DNA of 64,000 bases from Afipia felis ATCC 53690 (GCF_000314735.2 NZ_KB375270.1:558001-622000); one strand, 5' to 3'. Shown: positions 17,866-28,382, counted from the stretch's first letter. The notes: generated by a model from the letters alone, not told the origin. Numbers and translations are program-made.

Positions 17866-20397
17866 ATGATGGTTGGTTTGCGGGGTTTGCGGGGAGGCTT
17901 GGCGGCCGCCCTGGTTATGTTTGCTGCGCCCGCCGCAACGGTGGCTACGGTCGGTTTTGGTGTGACCGCGGCTTATGCCCAAACGGTTGCTTCCATTGGG
18001 GTTGAGGGGAACCGCCGTATCGAAGCCGATACGATCCGCTCCTATTTCAAGCCGGGCCCGAGCGGTCGCCTCGACAACGTCGCGATCGATGACGGCCTCA
18101 AGGCGCTGATCAACACCGGCCTGTTCTCCGATGTCCGAATCGAGCATCGCGGCGGCCGCGTCGTTGTTGTCGTGTCCGAAAACTCCGTGCTTGGCCGCGT
18201 CGTCTTCGAGGGCAACAAGAAGATCAAGGACGAGCAGCTCTCCGCCGAGGTGCAGTCGAAGCCGCGCGGCACGTTGTCGCGGGCGATGGTGCAGTCCGAT
18301 ACCCAGCGGATCATCGAAATCTATCGCCATGCCGGCCGTTACGACGTGACGGTGACGCCCGAATACATCGAGCAGCCGAACAACCGCGTTGACCTGATCT
18401 TCGTGATTCAGGAAGGCAAGAAGACCGGCGTGCAGGCCATCAATTTCGTCGGCAACCACGCGTTCTCCGCCTATCGCCTGCGTGACATCATCAAGACCCG
18501 CGAATCCAACATCCTGTCGTTCCTCACCTCCGGCGACGTCTACGATCCGGATCGCGTTGAAGCCGACCGCGATCTGATTCGCCGCTTCTATCTGAAGAAC
18601 GGCTATGCCGACGTGCAGGTCATCGCGGCGTTGACCGAATACGATCCCTCGGTGAAGGGCTTCATCGTCACCTTCAAGATCGAGGAAGGTCAGAAGTATC
18701 GCGTCAGCTCGATCAGCTTCGCCTCGACGATTCCCTCGTTCGATGCGAATGCTCTGCGGCCTTTGTCACGTGTGAGCGTCGGCTCCGTCTATAACGTCGA
18801 GGCGGTCGAGAAGTCCGTCGAGGACATGACTGTCGACACGTCCCGCCGTGGTTATGCCTTCGCCCAGGTCAAGCCGCGTGGCGACCGCAACTTCGAGAAC
18901 CACACCGTCTCGATCGTCTTCGACGTGACGGAAGGGCCGCGCGTCTACATCGAGCGCATCAACATCCGTGGCAATACGCGCACGCGCGATTACGTGCTGC
19001 GCCGCGAGTTCGACATTGGTGAAGGCGACGCCTACAACCGCGCGCTGATCGACCGCGCCGAGCGCCGCCTGAAGAATCTCGACTACTTCAAGGAAGTGAA
19101 GATCACGCAGGAGCCGGGCTCCTCGCCGGACCGCGTCATCGTCAACGTTGACGTTGAAGAGAAATCGACCGGCGACTTCTCGGTCTCGGGTGGTTACTCG
19201 ACCGCCGACGGCGCACTCGCCGAAGTCAGCATCTCCGAGCGCAACCTCTTGGGCCGCGGTCTCTACGCGAAGGCGTCGGTGCAGTACGGCCAGTATGCAC
19301 GTGGCTACACGCTGTCGTTCGTCGAGCCATATCTGCTCGGCTACCGTGTTGCGCTGGGTCTCGACCTCTATCAGCGCGAGCAACTGCCCAACAGCTACAT
19401 TTCGTACACGTCGAAGACGTTCGGCTTCAGCCCGCGTCTCGGCTTCCAGCTGCGTGAAGACCTGTCATTGCAGGTGCGTTACTCGATCTCGCAGCAGAAG
19501 ATCGAGCTGCCTTATCAGTATACCAACTGTAATAATGGGGGTAACTCGAATCTGCCGTTCTTCCCGACACCGGCTTATGTTGCTGCTAACGGAGGAAGCG
19601 TCACTAACCCGAGTGATCCGAGCAATCCGTTTACGTCTGTAAATAACTGCTATTCTGATGGCGAAGCTTCCATTCCAGTCAAGGCCGGTTTGGGATTCGG
19701 CGCGGTCCTGACCTCGGCAGCAGGCGCGACGCTGACCTACAACACCCTCGACAACAACAAGAACCCGACCTCCGGTATCTTGGCAGCTTGGTCTGAAGAT
19801 TTCGCGGGCCTCGGCGGTGACGTGCGCTATGTGAAGTCCACCGCCGACGTGAAGCTCTATACGCCGATCGTCTCCGATATCGTCGGTTTGATCCACGTGC
19901 AGGGCGGTATCCTCAATGGCTGGGGTGGTGGCGGTGCTGCGAACGTTGGTAACCCCAACGGCGATGTCCGAATGCTGGACAATTTCCAGATGGGGCCGAA
20001 CCTCGTGCGCGGCTTCGCTCCGATGGGTATCGGACCTCGTGACCTGACGATCGGAACGACGAATGACGCGCTCGGCGGCACCAAGTACTGGGGCGCTTCG
20101 GCCGAACTGCAGATGCCGTTCTGGTTTCTGCCGAAGGAGGCCGGCCTGAAGGGGGCTGTCTTCGCAGATGCCGGTTCGCTGTGGGATTATCAAGGCATCA
20201 CGGTTCTTGCCTCAGACCCGACGCAGAAGGTTGATCTTGGTGACACCAATGGCATGAAGGTCCGCTCTTCGGTCGGTGTCGGCCTGATCTGGGCCTCGCC
20301 GTTCGGTCCGCTGCGGTTCGACTATGCCGTGCCGATCAACAAGGTTACTGGCGACCGCGTCCAGCAGTTCCGGTTCGGCGGCGGTACTTCGTTCTGA
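17866..20397 (+). CDS. bamA: Outer membrane protein assembly factor BamA
   Basis: Core of the BAM complex that inserts beta-barrel proteins into the outer membrane. 843 residues from ATG 17866. The signal peptide ends in AAYA near residue 38. Five POTRA domains follow (about 40-420), then a 16-stranded barrel ending in the aromatic residue expected for outer-membrane proteins (GGGTSF). Residues about 550-605 are an extended loop (TNCNNGGNSN ... NNCYSDG) whose codons are richer in A and T than the rest; Cys555 and Cys595 could form a disulphide. A TTG at 17806 is also in frame but adds a hydrophilic leader. The gene sits in the classic order rseP-bamA-lpxD-fabZ-lpxA. Confidence 0.96.
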   Translation: MMVGLRGLRGGLAAALVMFAAPAATVATVGFGVTAAYAQTVASIGVEGNRRIEADTIRSYFKPGPSGRLDNVAIDDGLKALINTGLFSDVRIEHRGGRVVVVVSENSVLGRVVFEGNKKIKDEQLSAEVQSKPRGTLSRAMVQSDTQRIIEIYRHAGRYDVTVTPEYIEQPNNRVDLIFVIQEGKKTGVQAINFVGNHAFSAYRLRDIIKTRESNILSFLTSGDVYDPDRVEADRDLIRRFYLKNGYADVQVIAALTEYDPSVKGFIVTFKIEEGQKYRVSSISFASTIPSFDANALRPLSRVSVGSVYNVEAVEKSVEDMTVDTSRRGYAFAQVKPRGDRNFENHTVSIVFDVTEGPRVYIERINIRGNTRTRDYVLRREFDIGEGDAYNRALIDRAERRLKNLDYFKEVKITQEPGSSPDRVIVNVDVEEKSTGDFSVSGGYSTADGALAEVSISERNLLGRGLYAKASVQYGQYARGYTLSFVEPYLLGYRVALGLDLYQREQLPNSYISYTSKTFGFSPRLGFQLREDLSLQVRYSISQQKIELPYQYTNCNNGGNSNLPFFPTPAYVAANGGSVTNPSDPSNPFTSVNNCYSDGEASIPVKAGLGFGAVLTSAAGATLTYNTLDNNKNPTSGILAAWSEDFAGLGGDVRYVKSTADVKLYTPIVSDIVGLIHVQGGILNGWGGGGAANVGNPNGDVRMLDNFQMGPNLVRGFAPMGIGPRDLTIGTTNDALGGTKYWGASAELQMPFWFLPKEAGLKGAVFADAGSLWDYQGITVLASDPTQKVDLGDTNGMKVRSSVGVGLIWASPFGPLRFDYAVPINKVTGDRVQQFRFGGGTSF

Positions 20398-20434
20398 TCC
20401 GGGCTTGAGACGCAGCTCGTTTTCATCGAGATTG

Positions 20435-20461
20435 AAGCGGCCGGATCATCTCCGGCCGCTT
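20435..20461 (+). terminator. Strong hairpin after bamA (possible terminator or attenuator)
   Basis: An 11-bp perfect stem, AAGCGGCCGGA with TCCGGCCGCTT, has a 5-base TCATC loop and is followed by GATTTTA. The T-run is short and interrupted, so partial read-through into lpxD is possible. It lies 37 bases after the bamA stop. Confidence 0.6.
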
Positions 20462-20535
20462 GATTTTATGGCTGGTTTGTTCCGGATTGCTTCCATTATG
20501 GATTTTCAGGGTGACCGTTCCGTGAGGCAGCAGGC

Positions 20536-21621
20536 ATGACGCAGCCAGGCTTTTTCAAACAGCCGGAACCCATGACCCTGGGCGATATCGCCGCTCTGAC
20601 GGGAGCGCAGTTGGCCGACCCGTCTAAGGCTGGGCAGACCGTCAGCGGCACATCGACGCTCGATCAGGCGGGTCCCAAGGACCTCGCCTTCTTCGACAAG
20701 CGCAGATACGGCGACGAGCTTTATCGCTCGCATGCGGGCGCCTGTCTTGTCAGCGCAGGCCTGCAGGCGGACGTGCCGGACCATATTGCGGTCCTGCGCG
20801 TGGCCAATCCCTACGCGGCCTTCGTTGAGGTCGCTCGTGTGCTCTATGCCGATACGCTGCGGCCGGCATCTTCCTTCGGGAATGATGGAATTGCGGACTC
20901 GGCCGTCGTGCACACCGATGCGTTGCTGGAGGACGGCGTGATTGTCGATCCGCTGGCGGTGATCGGCCCCGACGTCGAGATCGGCTCCGGTACGGTGATC
21001 GGCTCCGGCACGGTGATCGGAGCAGGCGTCAAGATCGGCCGGAATTGTAGTATCGGCCCCGGCGTGACGATCCTGCACTGCTACATCGGTAACGATGTCA
21101 TCATCCATCCGGGCTGCCGGATTGGCCAGGACGGCTATGGCTTCGTGTCCGGGCCAAAGGGGCATAAGAAGGTGCCACAACGCGGGCGCGTTCTCATCCA
21201 GAACGACGTCGAGATCGGCGCGGGCACGACCGTCGATCGTGGCGCGTTGCGCGATACCGTGATCGGTGAGGGCACCAAGATCGATAATCTGGTGCAGATC
21301 GGCCATAACGTCACCATTGGACGGCGCTGCATCATTGTCAGTCAAAGCGGCGTGGCGGGAAGTTCGACGCTTGGCGATGGCGCTGTGCTCGGTGCGCGCG
21401 TCGGCGTCAGCGATCATGCCACCATCGGTGCGGGTTCGATGCTGGCAGCGCGCTCGAGCGTTGTCGGCGAGGTGCCGGCGAACGTGAAATGGGGCGGATC
21501 GCCCGCCAAGCCGATCAAACAATTTTTCCGTGAACTGTTCGAAGTCGAAAAGCTTGGCCGCGAGGGTCTGAACGGCGGCAAGTCGAAATCGGCAGGCGCG
21601 AACGAAGAAGGACAAAAATAA
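20536..21621 (+). CDS. lpxD: UDP-3-O-(3-hydroxyacyl)glucosamine N-acyltransferase
   Basis: Third step of lipid A synthesis: adds the N-linked hydroxyacyl chain. 361 residues. An N-terminal uridine-binding domain (about 1-115, with [15 protein letters not shown]) is followed by left-handed beta-helix hexapeptide repeats ([19 protein letters not shown] and onwards). The catalytic His lies in [11 protein letters not shown]. Its stop shares a base with the fabZ start (TAATG), so the lpx genes are coupled. Confidence 0.96.
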   Translation: MTQPGFFKQPEPMTLGDIAALTGAQLADPSKAGQTVSGTSTLDQAGPKDLAFFDKRRYGDELYRSHAGACLVSAGLQADVPDHIAVLRVANPYAAFVEVARVLYADTLRPASSFGNDGIADSAVVHTDALLEDGVIVDPLAVIGPDVEIGSGTVIGSGTVIGAGVKIGRNCSIGPGVTILHCYIGNDVIIHPGCRIGQDGYGFVSGPKGHKKVPQRGRVLIQNDVEIGAGTTVDRGALRDTVIGEGTKIDNLVQIGHNVTIGRRCIIVSQSGVAGSSTLGDGAVLGARVGVSDHATIGAGSMLAARSSVVGEVPANVKWGGSPAKPIKQFFRELFEVEKLGREGLNGGKSKSAGANEEGQK

Positions 21622-22079
21622 TGGAAGCGCAGGCGCCAATACGTCTGGAATCGGTGGACATCGGTACCATCATGAAGACCTTGCCGCACCGGTATCCGTT
21701 TCTCCTGATTGATCGGGTGGTGGATATCCGCGACGATTTCAGCGGCATCGGCATCAAGAACGTCACTGCGAACGAGCCATGCTTTCAGGGCCATTTTCCG
21801 AACCGGCCGATCTATCCGGGCGTGCTGATGATCGAGGGGATGGCGCAGACTGCAGGTGTGATCGGGATGCTCTCCACTGAGACCGAACGGCCTACGGCGG
21901 TTTATTTTCTCACCATCGACAACTGCAAGTTTCGCAAGCCTGCGGGACCGGGGGACGTGATTTCGTATCATATGCGGCTGGTCAACCGGAAACGCGCGAT
22001 GTGGTGGTTTCACGGCGACGCCAAGGTGAACGGCGTGACGGTTGCTGAGGCTGATGTCGGCGCCATGCTGGCGGATTGA
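21621..22079 (+). CDS. fabZ: 3-hydroxyacyl-[ACP] dehydratase FabZ
   Basis: Dehydrates 3-hydroxyacyl-ACP in fatty acid elongation and competes with the lpx enzymes for the same acyl substrates. 152 residues with the hot-dog fold. Catalytic His58 is in [12 protein letters not shown] and catalytic Glu72 in [19 protein letters not shown] at 22-33 is the usual N-terminal signature. The start overlaps lpxD by one base and lpxA follows after four bases. Confidence 0.96.
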   Translation: MEAQAPIRLESVDIGTIMKTLPHRYPFLLIDRVVDIRDDFSGIGIKNVTANEPCFQGHFPNRPIYPGVLMIEGMAQTAGVIGMLSTETERPTAVYFLTIDNCKFRKPAGPGDVISYHMRLVNRKRAMWWFHGDAKVNGVTVAEADVGAMLAD

Positions 22080-22083
22080 ACTG

Positions 22084-22884
22084 ATGACCAGGATCGATCC
22101 CTCCGCGCGTGTTGAATCGGGCGCCGTTCTCGGCGCCGACGTCACCATTGGTCCGTTTTGCGTGGTCGGTCCGCATGCCGTGATCGGCGCAGGTACGACG
22201 TTGATCTCGCATGTCAGTGTGACCGGCGTCACGACGATCGGAGAAAGTTGCACCGTCTATCCGTTCGCCTCGCTCGGCACCGCGCCGCAGTCGACCGGCT
22301 ATCGCGGCGAGCCGACCAAGCTCGTCATCGGTAATAACTGCACCATCCGCGAAGGCGTGACGATGAACACTGGTACCGTCTCAGGCGGTGGCGTCACGAC
22401 AGTCGGTGATCGTGGGTTCTTCATGAACAACTCGCATGTTGGGCACGACTGCCACGTCGGCAACGACGTTATCTTCGCGACCTCCGCAACACTCGGCGGC
22501 CATTGCACGATCGGCGATTTCGTCTTTATCGGTGGTCTGTCTGCAGTCCATCAGTTTACGCGGATCGGCTCTCAGGTGATGGTCGGTGGCATGTCCGGCG
22601 TGACCTACGACATCATTCCTTATGCCATAGCCAACGGCCAGCGCGCGCGACTTGAAGGCTTGAACGTGATCGGAATGAAGCGGCGAGGCTTCAATGCTGC
22701 ACGCATGAAAACCGTTCGCATATTTTACCAGAAGCTGTTTAATGGCTCGGGCGTATTCGCCGAGCGGCTGGCGACGCTGCAAAGCGAACGCGGCGCCGAT
22801 CCTGCGATTGCCGAGATTCTGGACTTCATTGCGGCCGACAGGCATCGTTCGCTGACTATGACGTCGATTTCCGATCATTCCTGA
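22084..22884 (+). CDS. lpxA: UDP-N-acetylglucosamine O-acyltransferase
   Basis: First step of lipid A synthesis. 266 residues. Hexapeptide repeats fill residues 1 to about 180, with the catalytic His121 in SHVGHDCHVGN and the conserved VHQFTRIG segment. The C-terminal helical domain closes the protein. ATG at 22084 is preferred to an in-frame start within fabZ. Directly follows fabZ. Confidence 0.96.
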   Translation: MTRIDPSARVESGAVLGADVTIGPFCVVGPHAVIGAGTTLISHVSVTGVTTIGESCTVYPFASLGTAPQSTGYRGEPTKLVIGNNCTIREGVTMNTGTVSGGGVTTVGDRGFFMNNSHVGHDCHVGNDVIFATSATLGGHCTIGDFVFIGGLSAVHQFTRIGSQVMVGGMSGVTYDIIPYAIANGQRARLEGLNVIGMKRRGFNAARMKTVRIFYQKLFNGSGVFAERLATLQSERGADPAIAEILDFIAADRHRSLTMTSISDHS

Positions 22885-22895
22885 ATGTGGTGGTG

Positions 22896-23750
22896 ATGGA
22901 CAATCAGGCCGATCATACACACCCGGTCGGATTGATTGCTGGGGGCGGCGTTCTTCCTTTCGCGCTGGCTGACAGTCTGCTTGCGCAGGGGCGAACGCCT
23001 GTTTTTATCGGCCTGAGAGGATTCTGCGATCCGCAGCGCATCGCGAATTATCGTCATCGCTGGTTTTCCGTCGGCCAGTTCGGTTCGATCATGAAAGCGC
23101 TGCGCGAGGAGGGATGCACCGACATCACCTTCATCGGCAATCTGGTCCGGCCCGCATTCAGGGACCTGCGCTTCGATTGGTCGGCGGTGCGGCTTCTTCC
23201 GCGAATTCTGAATGGTCTGCGTGGCGGCGATGATCATATTCTCTCGGCCACAGCGCGTGTGTTCGAGGATGGAGGTTTTCGCGTGCTTGGTGTGCGCGAT
23301 CTCGCACCCGATCTCCTGATGCCGTCCGGCTGCCTCACGCGTACGCAACCTGACGCAGCGAGCCTTGCCGATGCGGTGAAGGGGCGCGAGGTGCTGCAGG
23401 CGATCAGCCCGTTCGATGTTGGGCAGGCTGTCGTCGTGATCGACGGTCATGTCGTGAGCGTTGAAGACATCGAGGGTACCGATGCGCTGCTGGCGCGGAT
23501 CAAGCGGCTGCGCGAGAATGGCCGGCTTCGGGCCAAACCGGGGCGTGGCGTCCTCGTCAAGGCGCCTAAGCAGGGCCAGGATTTGCGCCTCGATCTTCCA
23601 GCGCTCGGGCCACAAACGATCCGGGGCTTAATGGAAGCTGGTCTTGCGGGGCTTGCGGTTGCGGCGGGACATTCGGTCGTTGCCGAGCCGCAGGCAATGA
23701 TCGAGGCAGCGGATAGTGCCGGAATCTTTGTCATCGGGCAGGAATCCTGA
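22896..23750 (+). CDS. lpxI: UDP-2,3-diacylglucosamine pyrophosphatase LpxI
   Basis: Cleaves UDP-2,3-diacylglucosamine to lipid X and UMP, replacing LpxH in alphaproteobacteria. About 284 residues. It has the LpxI (former DUF1009) pattern: VGLIAGGGVLPFALADS near the start, RGFCDPQRI, FIGNLVRP, and a C-terminal GLMEAGLAGLAVAAGHS segment. The start is uncertain: three in-frame GTG codons (22887, 22890, 22893) precede ATG 22896. It lies between lpxA and lpxB, as expected for its step. Confidence 0.9.
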   Translation: MDNQADHTHPVGLIAGGGVLPFALADSLLAQGRTPVFIGLRGFCDPQRIANYRHRWFSVGQFGSIMKALREEGCTDITFIGNLVRPAFRDLRFDWSAVRLLPRILNGLRGGDDHILSATARVFEDGGFRVLGVRDLAPDLLMPSGCLTRTQPDAASLADAVKGREVLQAISPFDVGQAVVVIDGHVVSVEDIEGTDALLARIKRLRENGRLRAKPGRGVLVKAPKQGQDLRLDLPALGPQTIRGLMEAGLAGLAVAAGHSVVAEPQAMIEAADSAGIFVIGQES

Positions 23751-23752
23751 CC

Positions 23753-24940
23753 GTGGCGCGGGAGGTCATGGGCAGCCGTCGAAAAATCTTTCTGATTGCC
23801 ACGGAACCTTCCGGCGACCATCTCGGTGCCGCGCTGATGAAAGAACTGCGCCACCGTTTCGGTGGCGATGTCGAGTTCGCTGGAATCGGCGGTCGCGAAA
23901 TGGAAGGGCAGGGACTCGGTTCGCTTTTCCCGATTGGCGATCTTGCGATTGTCGGATTCGCTGCAATTGTGCAGCAACTCCCGATGCTGATGCGGCGTAT
24001 TCGCGAGGCTGCAGCGGCGGTTGTTCAGACAAAGCCTGACATTCTGGTGATTATCGACAGTCCCGATTTCACCCATCGCGTGGCGAAGAAGGTTCGCAAG
24101 ATCGATCCTTCGATCCCGATCGTCGATTATGTATCGCCGACGATCTGGGCGTGGCGACCGGGGCGCGCGCGCGTCATGGCGCGTTACGTCGATCACGTGC
24201 TCGCGGTGCTGCCGTTCGAACCGGAAGAGCATCGCAAGCTCGGCGGACCGGCCTGCACCTACATTGGTCATCCGCTGATCGAACGGCTCGATACGCTGCA
24301 GCCGAATGCACAGGAGCAACAGCGGCGGGAAACGCCGCCTCCTGTGCTTGTGCTGTTGCCCGGCAGCCGCCGTGGTGAAATCCGCCACCACATGCAGGTG
24401 TTTGGCGAAACGCTGGCGGCCTTGCGCGAGCAGGGGCTTGCGGTCGAGCCTGTGCTGCCGACCTTGCCGCATTTGTTGGATGCGGTGAATGAGGCCGTCG
24501 CGCAGTGGCCGGTACGGCCGCGCATCGTGACGGGCGAGGCGGAGAAGCAGGCGGCGTTTCGCACCGCGCGCGCGGCGCTGGCGAAGTCGGGCACCGTGAC
24601 GCTCGAACTGGCTTTGGCGGGCGTGCCAATGGTGACGCTCTATCGCGGCGGCGCGATAGAGGCCTGGATCGCACGTCGTGTCGTGCGCGTGTCCTCGATC
24701 ATTCTCGCCAATCTCGTGATAGGCGAGAATGTTATTCCCGAATTTCATCAGGAAGAATGTACAGCGCAGAATCTTGCGCCTGCCTTGCAGGCTATTCTGA
24801 ACGATACGCCGCAACGAAGTCGTCAACTCGAAGCCTTCGCGAAGCTCGACCAGATCATGAATACAGGTGCGCTTTCTCCAAGCGAGGCAGCCGCCGACGT
24901 AGTGATCGAAATGCTCGGGAAAGATCGGGCTCCACGATAA
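23753..24940 (+). CDS. lpxB: Lipid-A-disaccharide synthase
   Basis: Glycosyltransferase that joins lipid X and UDP-diacylglucosamine. 395 residues. The N-terminal KIFLIATEPSGDHLGA motif, SPTIWAWRPGRA and the C-terminal KSGTVTLELALAGVPMVTLYR block are diagnostic. GTG 23753, two bases after the lpxI stop, has AGGAA at suitable spacing; ATG 23768 is the alternative, but its GGAGGT lies too close. Last gene of the lipid A block. Confidence 0.95.
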   Translation: MAREVMGSRRKIFLIATEPSGDHLGAALMKELRHRFGGDVEFAGIGGREMEGQGLGSLFPIGDLAIVGFAAIVQQLPMLMRRIREAAAAVVQTKPDILVIIDSPDFTHRVAKKVRKIDPSIPIVDYVSPTIWAWRPGRARVMARYVDHVLAVLPFEPEEHRKLGGPACTYIGHPLIERLDTLQPNAQEQQRRETPPPVLVLLPGSRRGEIRHHMQVFGETLAALREQGLAVEPVLPTLPHLLDAVNEAVAQWPVRPRIVTGEAEKQAAFRTARAALAKSGTVTLELALAGVPMVTLYRGGAIEAWIARRVVRVSSIILANLVIGENVIPEFHQEECTAQNLAPALQAILNDTPQRSRQLEAFAKLDQIMNTGALSPSEAAADVVIEMLGKDRAPR

Positions 24941-24976
24941 TCAGTTGCTATCGGAGCGGCGATGATTCAGTACGAA

Positions 24977-24990
24977 TTGATCTAGGTCAA
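24977..24990 (+). promoter_or_regulatory. FNR/FixK-type binding site upstream of an energy-taxis receptor
   Basis: TTGA-TCTAGG-TCAA (24977-24990) matches the FNR/FixK consensus TTGA-N6-TCAA in all eight conserved positions. It lies 173 bases before the receptor start, in the only regulatory-sized gap between lpxB and that gene. The surrounding AT-rich bases (about 25031-25050) could hold a -10 element, but no clear promoter is assigned. Confidence 0.55.
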
Positions 24991-25162
24991 AATACGTATT
25001 TCTGAGGGTCGTCGGCCTTCAGGAGGGCTTAAACAAAATTCAATATGTTTGATGCAGCGTGATCGTCATTGAGAGCGCGGCGCACTGCGATGATTCGTGG
25101 GAGACGCCATACAGATCACGCACGCTACCTCTCGAGACGTATGAACTCGATGAGGCTTTTAA

Positions 25163-26854
25163 ATGCGCAAGAATTTTCCAGTGACCGATGCCGAGTATCC
25201 GGTCACTGATGAAACATTGATTGTTTCCAAAACCAATCTCAAGGGCAAGCTGACCTATATCAATGGTGATTTCATTGACGCGGCAGAATTCACGTCGGAT
25301 GAACTAATAGGTCAGCCGCACAATATCGTTCGTCATCCGGATATGCCGGAGGTGGCCTTCGAAAACCTCTGGGACACGCTCAAGGCCGGAAAGCCCTGGC
25401 TTGGTGCGATCAAGAACCGCCGCAAGAATGGTGGGTTCTACTGGGTCCTCGCCACCGCGTCTCTCATTCGGGAAGGTGGACAAGTCACGGGTTACACGTC
25501 GATCCGGACGAAGCTGCCAGCCGACCAGCGCGCGCTCGCCGAAGAAGTGTATGCGGCCATTCGCGAGAACAAGCCGCATCGCTACCGCATCGATGCCGGC
25601 ATCATCCGGAAGCGCTCCTTCTTCGATCATTTCGCGTTTTTCACGCGCACGCTGAAAGCGCGCCTGACGACGATGATCGCGGTGCAGATGATCTTCCTGC
25701 TCGCTATCGGCGTCTGGAGCGCGACTGGTCATGGCGCGTCGGGAATGCTGATGGCTTGCCTCGCCGGCATGGGTATCATCGCTTGCGCGGTTGTAGGGCG
25801 CCAGACCATTCTGGCCGTTCAAGGCCCGATGAAGCACCTGAATGAAGTCATGACGAATCTCGTTCAGGACAAGCTTGATAACCGGATTGAAATTATCCGC
25901 GACGACGAGATTGGAGAGGCGCTCCGCAATCTGCAGACGGTGCAGACCGTCATTCGCTTCAGCCGCGAAGAAGTTGGTGCCACTCAGCGCCGTGCGGATA
26001 TCCAGCGCAAGACAGACATGACGAAGGTCGCGGATGCTTTCGAAGCTGCCGTTGGTGAAATCGTTGAGGCTGTAGCGGCGTCGGCCACTGAGCTCGAAGC
26101 GTCTGCGACCACGCTTGCGTCTACAGCCGATCAAGCCCAGGAGTTTGCCGCGCGCGTTGCCAGCGGATCGGAGGATGCCTCGTCGAGCGTGAGTTCGGTC
26201 GCCACCGCGACGGAGGAGATGACTTCTTCGGTGCAGGAGATTAGCCGGCAGGTGCAGGACTCGGCACGCATGACGAGTGCCGCTGTCGATCAGGCCAGAT
26301 CTGCGACAGATCGCGTCAGCACCCTCTCGAATGCAGCAGCGCGTATTGGCGATATCGTCGAGATGATCAACAATATTGCGGGTCAGACCAATCTTCTGGC
26401 TTTGAATGCGACAATCGAGGCTGCAAGAGCCGGCGAAGCCGGTCGGGGGTTCTCCGTGGTGGCTTCGGAGGTCAAGGCACTTGCCGAGCAGACAGCAAAA
26501 GCGACCGGCGAGATCGGCCGACAGATCGGCGATATTCAGGGCGCCACTCAGGAATCCGTCGCGGCGATCAATGAAATCAGTAATTCCATCGAGAGGCTTT
26601 CGGAGATATCGGCCGCGATTGCCTCAGCTATCGAGGAGCAGGGGGCGACGACACAGGAAGTCGCCCGCAACGTCCAGCATGCCGCGCAAGGAGCGCAGCA
26701 GGTGTCCTCGAATGTCGGAAATCTTCAGCGTGGCGCGGTGGAGACGGGGAGCGCATCGTCTCAGGTGTTGTCTGCCGCCCAGACGCTTTCACATGACAGC
26801 CACAGGCTCAAGCTGGAGGTGGACAAGTTCCTGGATTCGGTACGCGTGGCCTGA
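25163..26854 (+). CDS. Aer-like methyl-accepting energy-taxis receptor (PAS, two membrane segments, MCP signalling domain)
   Basis: 563 residues. The N-terminal PAS domain (about 10-125) has the Aer-type features [18 protein letters not shown] and [15 protein letters not shown], which in that family binds FAD and senses redox state. Two closely spaced hydrophobic segments (about 165-186 and 190-220) anchor it in the membrane with almost no periplasmic loop. A HAMP-like region follows, then the cytoplasmic signalling domain with the hairpin tip [20 protein letters not shown] and [15 protein letters not shown]. No C-terminal CheR-docking pentapeptide is visible. An FNR/FixK box upstream fits a role in oxygen or redox taxis. 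No che genes lie nearby. Confidence 0.88.
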   Translation: MRKNFPVTDAEYPVTDETLIVSKTNLKGKLTYINGDFIDAAEFTSDELIGQPHNIVRHPDMPEVAFENLWDTLKAGKPWLGAIKNRRKNGGFYWVLATASLIREGGQVTGYTSIRTKLPADQRALAEEVYAAIRENKPHRYRIDAGIIRKRSFFDHFAFFTRTLKARLTTMIAVQMIFLLAIGVWSATGHGASGMLMACLAGMGIIACAVVGRQTILAVQGPMKHLNEVMTNLVQDKLDNRIEIIRDDEIGEALRNLQTVQTVIRFSREEVGATQRRADIQRKTDMTKVADAFEAAVGEIVEAVAASATELEASATTLASTADQAQEFAARVASGSEDASSSVSSVATATEEMTSSVQEISRQVQDSARMTSAAVDQARSATDRVSTLSNAAARIGDIVEMINNIAGQTNLLALNATIEAARAGEAGRGFSVVASEVKALAEQTAKATGEIGRQIGDIQGATQESVAAINEISNSIERLSEISAAIASAIEEQGATTQEVARNVQHAAQGAQQVSSNVGNLQRGAVETGSASSQVLSAAQTLSHDSHRLKLEVDKFLDSVRVA

Positions 26855-26879
26855 ACCGCGAATTGGAGCCGCAAAAACG

Positions 26880-26910
26880 AAATGGCCGGAGCATCATGCT
26901 CCGGCCATTT
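26880..26910. terminator. Bidirectional terminator between the taxis receptor and gltA
   Basis: A 14-bp perfect stem (26880-26893 with 26897-26910) has a 3-base loop and a GC-rich centre. On the minus strand it is followed by CGTTTTTG, a usable U-run for gltA. On the plus strand it is followed by AATATT. It separates the two converging genes. Confidence 0.8.
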
Positions 26911-26929
26911 AATATTGTGAGTTTGAAGA

Positions 26930-28234
26930 TTACTTGCGCTGATCGAGCGGGACGTAATCGCGCTTGGCAGCACCGTTGAAGAGCTGGCGCGGACGGCCGA
27001 TCTTCTGCTCCGGATCCTCGATCATCTCGCTCCACTGGCTTATCCAGCCGACGGTGCGAGCGACCGCGAACAGCACGGTGAACATCGAGGTCGGGAAGCC
27101 CATCGCCTTCAGTGTGATGCCCGAGTAGAAGTCGACGTTCGGATACAGCTTGCGTTCGATGAAGTACGGATCGTTCAACGCGATCTTTTCGAGCTCGAGT
27201 GCGATCGGGAGCAGAGGATCGTTGGCGTGGCCGGTTTCCTTCAGCACCTTGTGGCACATCTGCTGCATGATCTTCGCGCGCGGATCGTAGTTCTTGTACA
27301 CGCGGTGGCCGAAGCCCATCAGGCGGACGTTGCTGTTCTTGTCCTTTACCTTGGCGATAAATTCCGGAATTTTATCGACGCTTCCGATTTCGGCGAGCAT
27401 GGCAAGCGCGGCTTCGTTGGCGCCGCCGTGAGCCGGTCCCCACAGGCAGGCGATGCCGGCGGCGATGCAGGCGAACGGATTGGCCCCGGACGAACCGGCG
27501 AGGCGCACGGTCGAGGTCGAGGCATTCTGTTCGTGGTCGGCATGCAGGATGAAGATCGTGTCGAGCGCTTTCGCCAGCACCGGATTGATCTTGTACTCCT
27601 CGCAAGGCACGGCGAAGCACATGCGCAGGAAGTTCGAGGCGTAATCGAGGTTGTTCTGCGGATAAACGAACGGCTGTCCGGCATTGTACTTGAATGCCAT
27701 CGCGGCCAGCGTCGGCACCTTCGCGATCATGCGCATCGAAGCGACCATGCGCTGATGCGGATCGTTGATGTCGGTCGAGTCGTGATAGAACGCGGCGAGC
27801 GCGCCGACCGAAGCCACCATCACCGCCATCGGGTGCGCGTCGCGACGGAAGCCCTGGAAGAAGCGGGCCATCTGCTCATGCACCATCGTGTGGTTCGTGA
27901 CGCGACGGTCAAAATCTTCCTTCTGGGCCTTGGTTGGCAGTTCGCCGTACAGGAGAAGATAGCAGGTTTCGAGGAAGTCACCTTTTTCGGCGAGTTGTTC
28001 GATCGGGTAGCCACGATACTGGAGAACGCCAGCGTCACCGTCGATATAGGTAATTTTCGACTGGCAGCTTGCCGTGGAAGTAAAGCCCGGATCGTAGGTG
28101 AACATTCCGGTCTGCGCGTAGAGCTTGCTGATGTCGATGACATCCGGACCCACCGTGCCGGCATAGACAGGCAAGTTTACGCTTTTCTCGCCTACGGTAA
28201 GGGTGGCTTGTTTGGTGTTGGACTTTACATCCAT
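26930..28234 (-). CDS. gltA: Citrate synthase
   Basis: Condenses acetyl-CoA and oxaloacetate at the entry of the TCA cycle. 434 residues, the length of the hexameric Gram-negative type. Recognisable blocks are [20 protein letters not shown], the catalytic [10 protein letters not shown] region, [12 protein letters not shown] and [16 protein letters not shown] with the substrate-binding His and Arg. ATG at 28234 with GGGGGA upstream is chosen; an in-frame start at 28285 would add 17 residues before the conserved start. gltX lies upstream on the same strand after about 150 bases. Confidence 0.96.
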   Translation of the reverse strand: MDVKSNTKQATLTVGEKSVNLPVYAGTVGPDVIDISKLYAQTGMFTYDPGFTSTASCQSKITYIDGDAGVLQYRGYPIEQLAEKGDFLETCYLLLYGELPTKAQKEDFDRRVTNHTMVHEQMARFFQGFRRDAHPMAVMVASVGALAAFYHDSTDINDPHQRMVASMRMIAKVPTLAAMAFKYNAGQPFVYPQNNLDYASNFLRMCFAVPCEEYKINPVLAKALDTIFILHADHEQNASTSTVRLAGSSGANPFACIAAGIACLWGPAHGGANEAALAMLAEIGSVDKIPEFIAKVKDKNSNVRLMGFGHRVYKNYDPRAKIMQQMCHKVLKETGHANDPLLPIALELEKIALNDPYFIERKLYPNVDFYSGITLKAMGFPTSMFTVLFAVARTVGWISQWSEMIEDPEQKIGRPRQLFNGAAKRDYVPLDQRK

Positions 28235-28382
28235 CGTGGATCCCCCGATGTCTCTTGCTTTCTTTAGATCACGGAGGACAGGCAAAATCTTGCGAGCCCG
28301 CCGCTATGCTTAAAGTTCGGCAGAAGGGGTATCGTATTGCTATGTGCGCTGCAAGACGGCCCTTCGAAGCCTTGGTAGGGGG

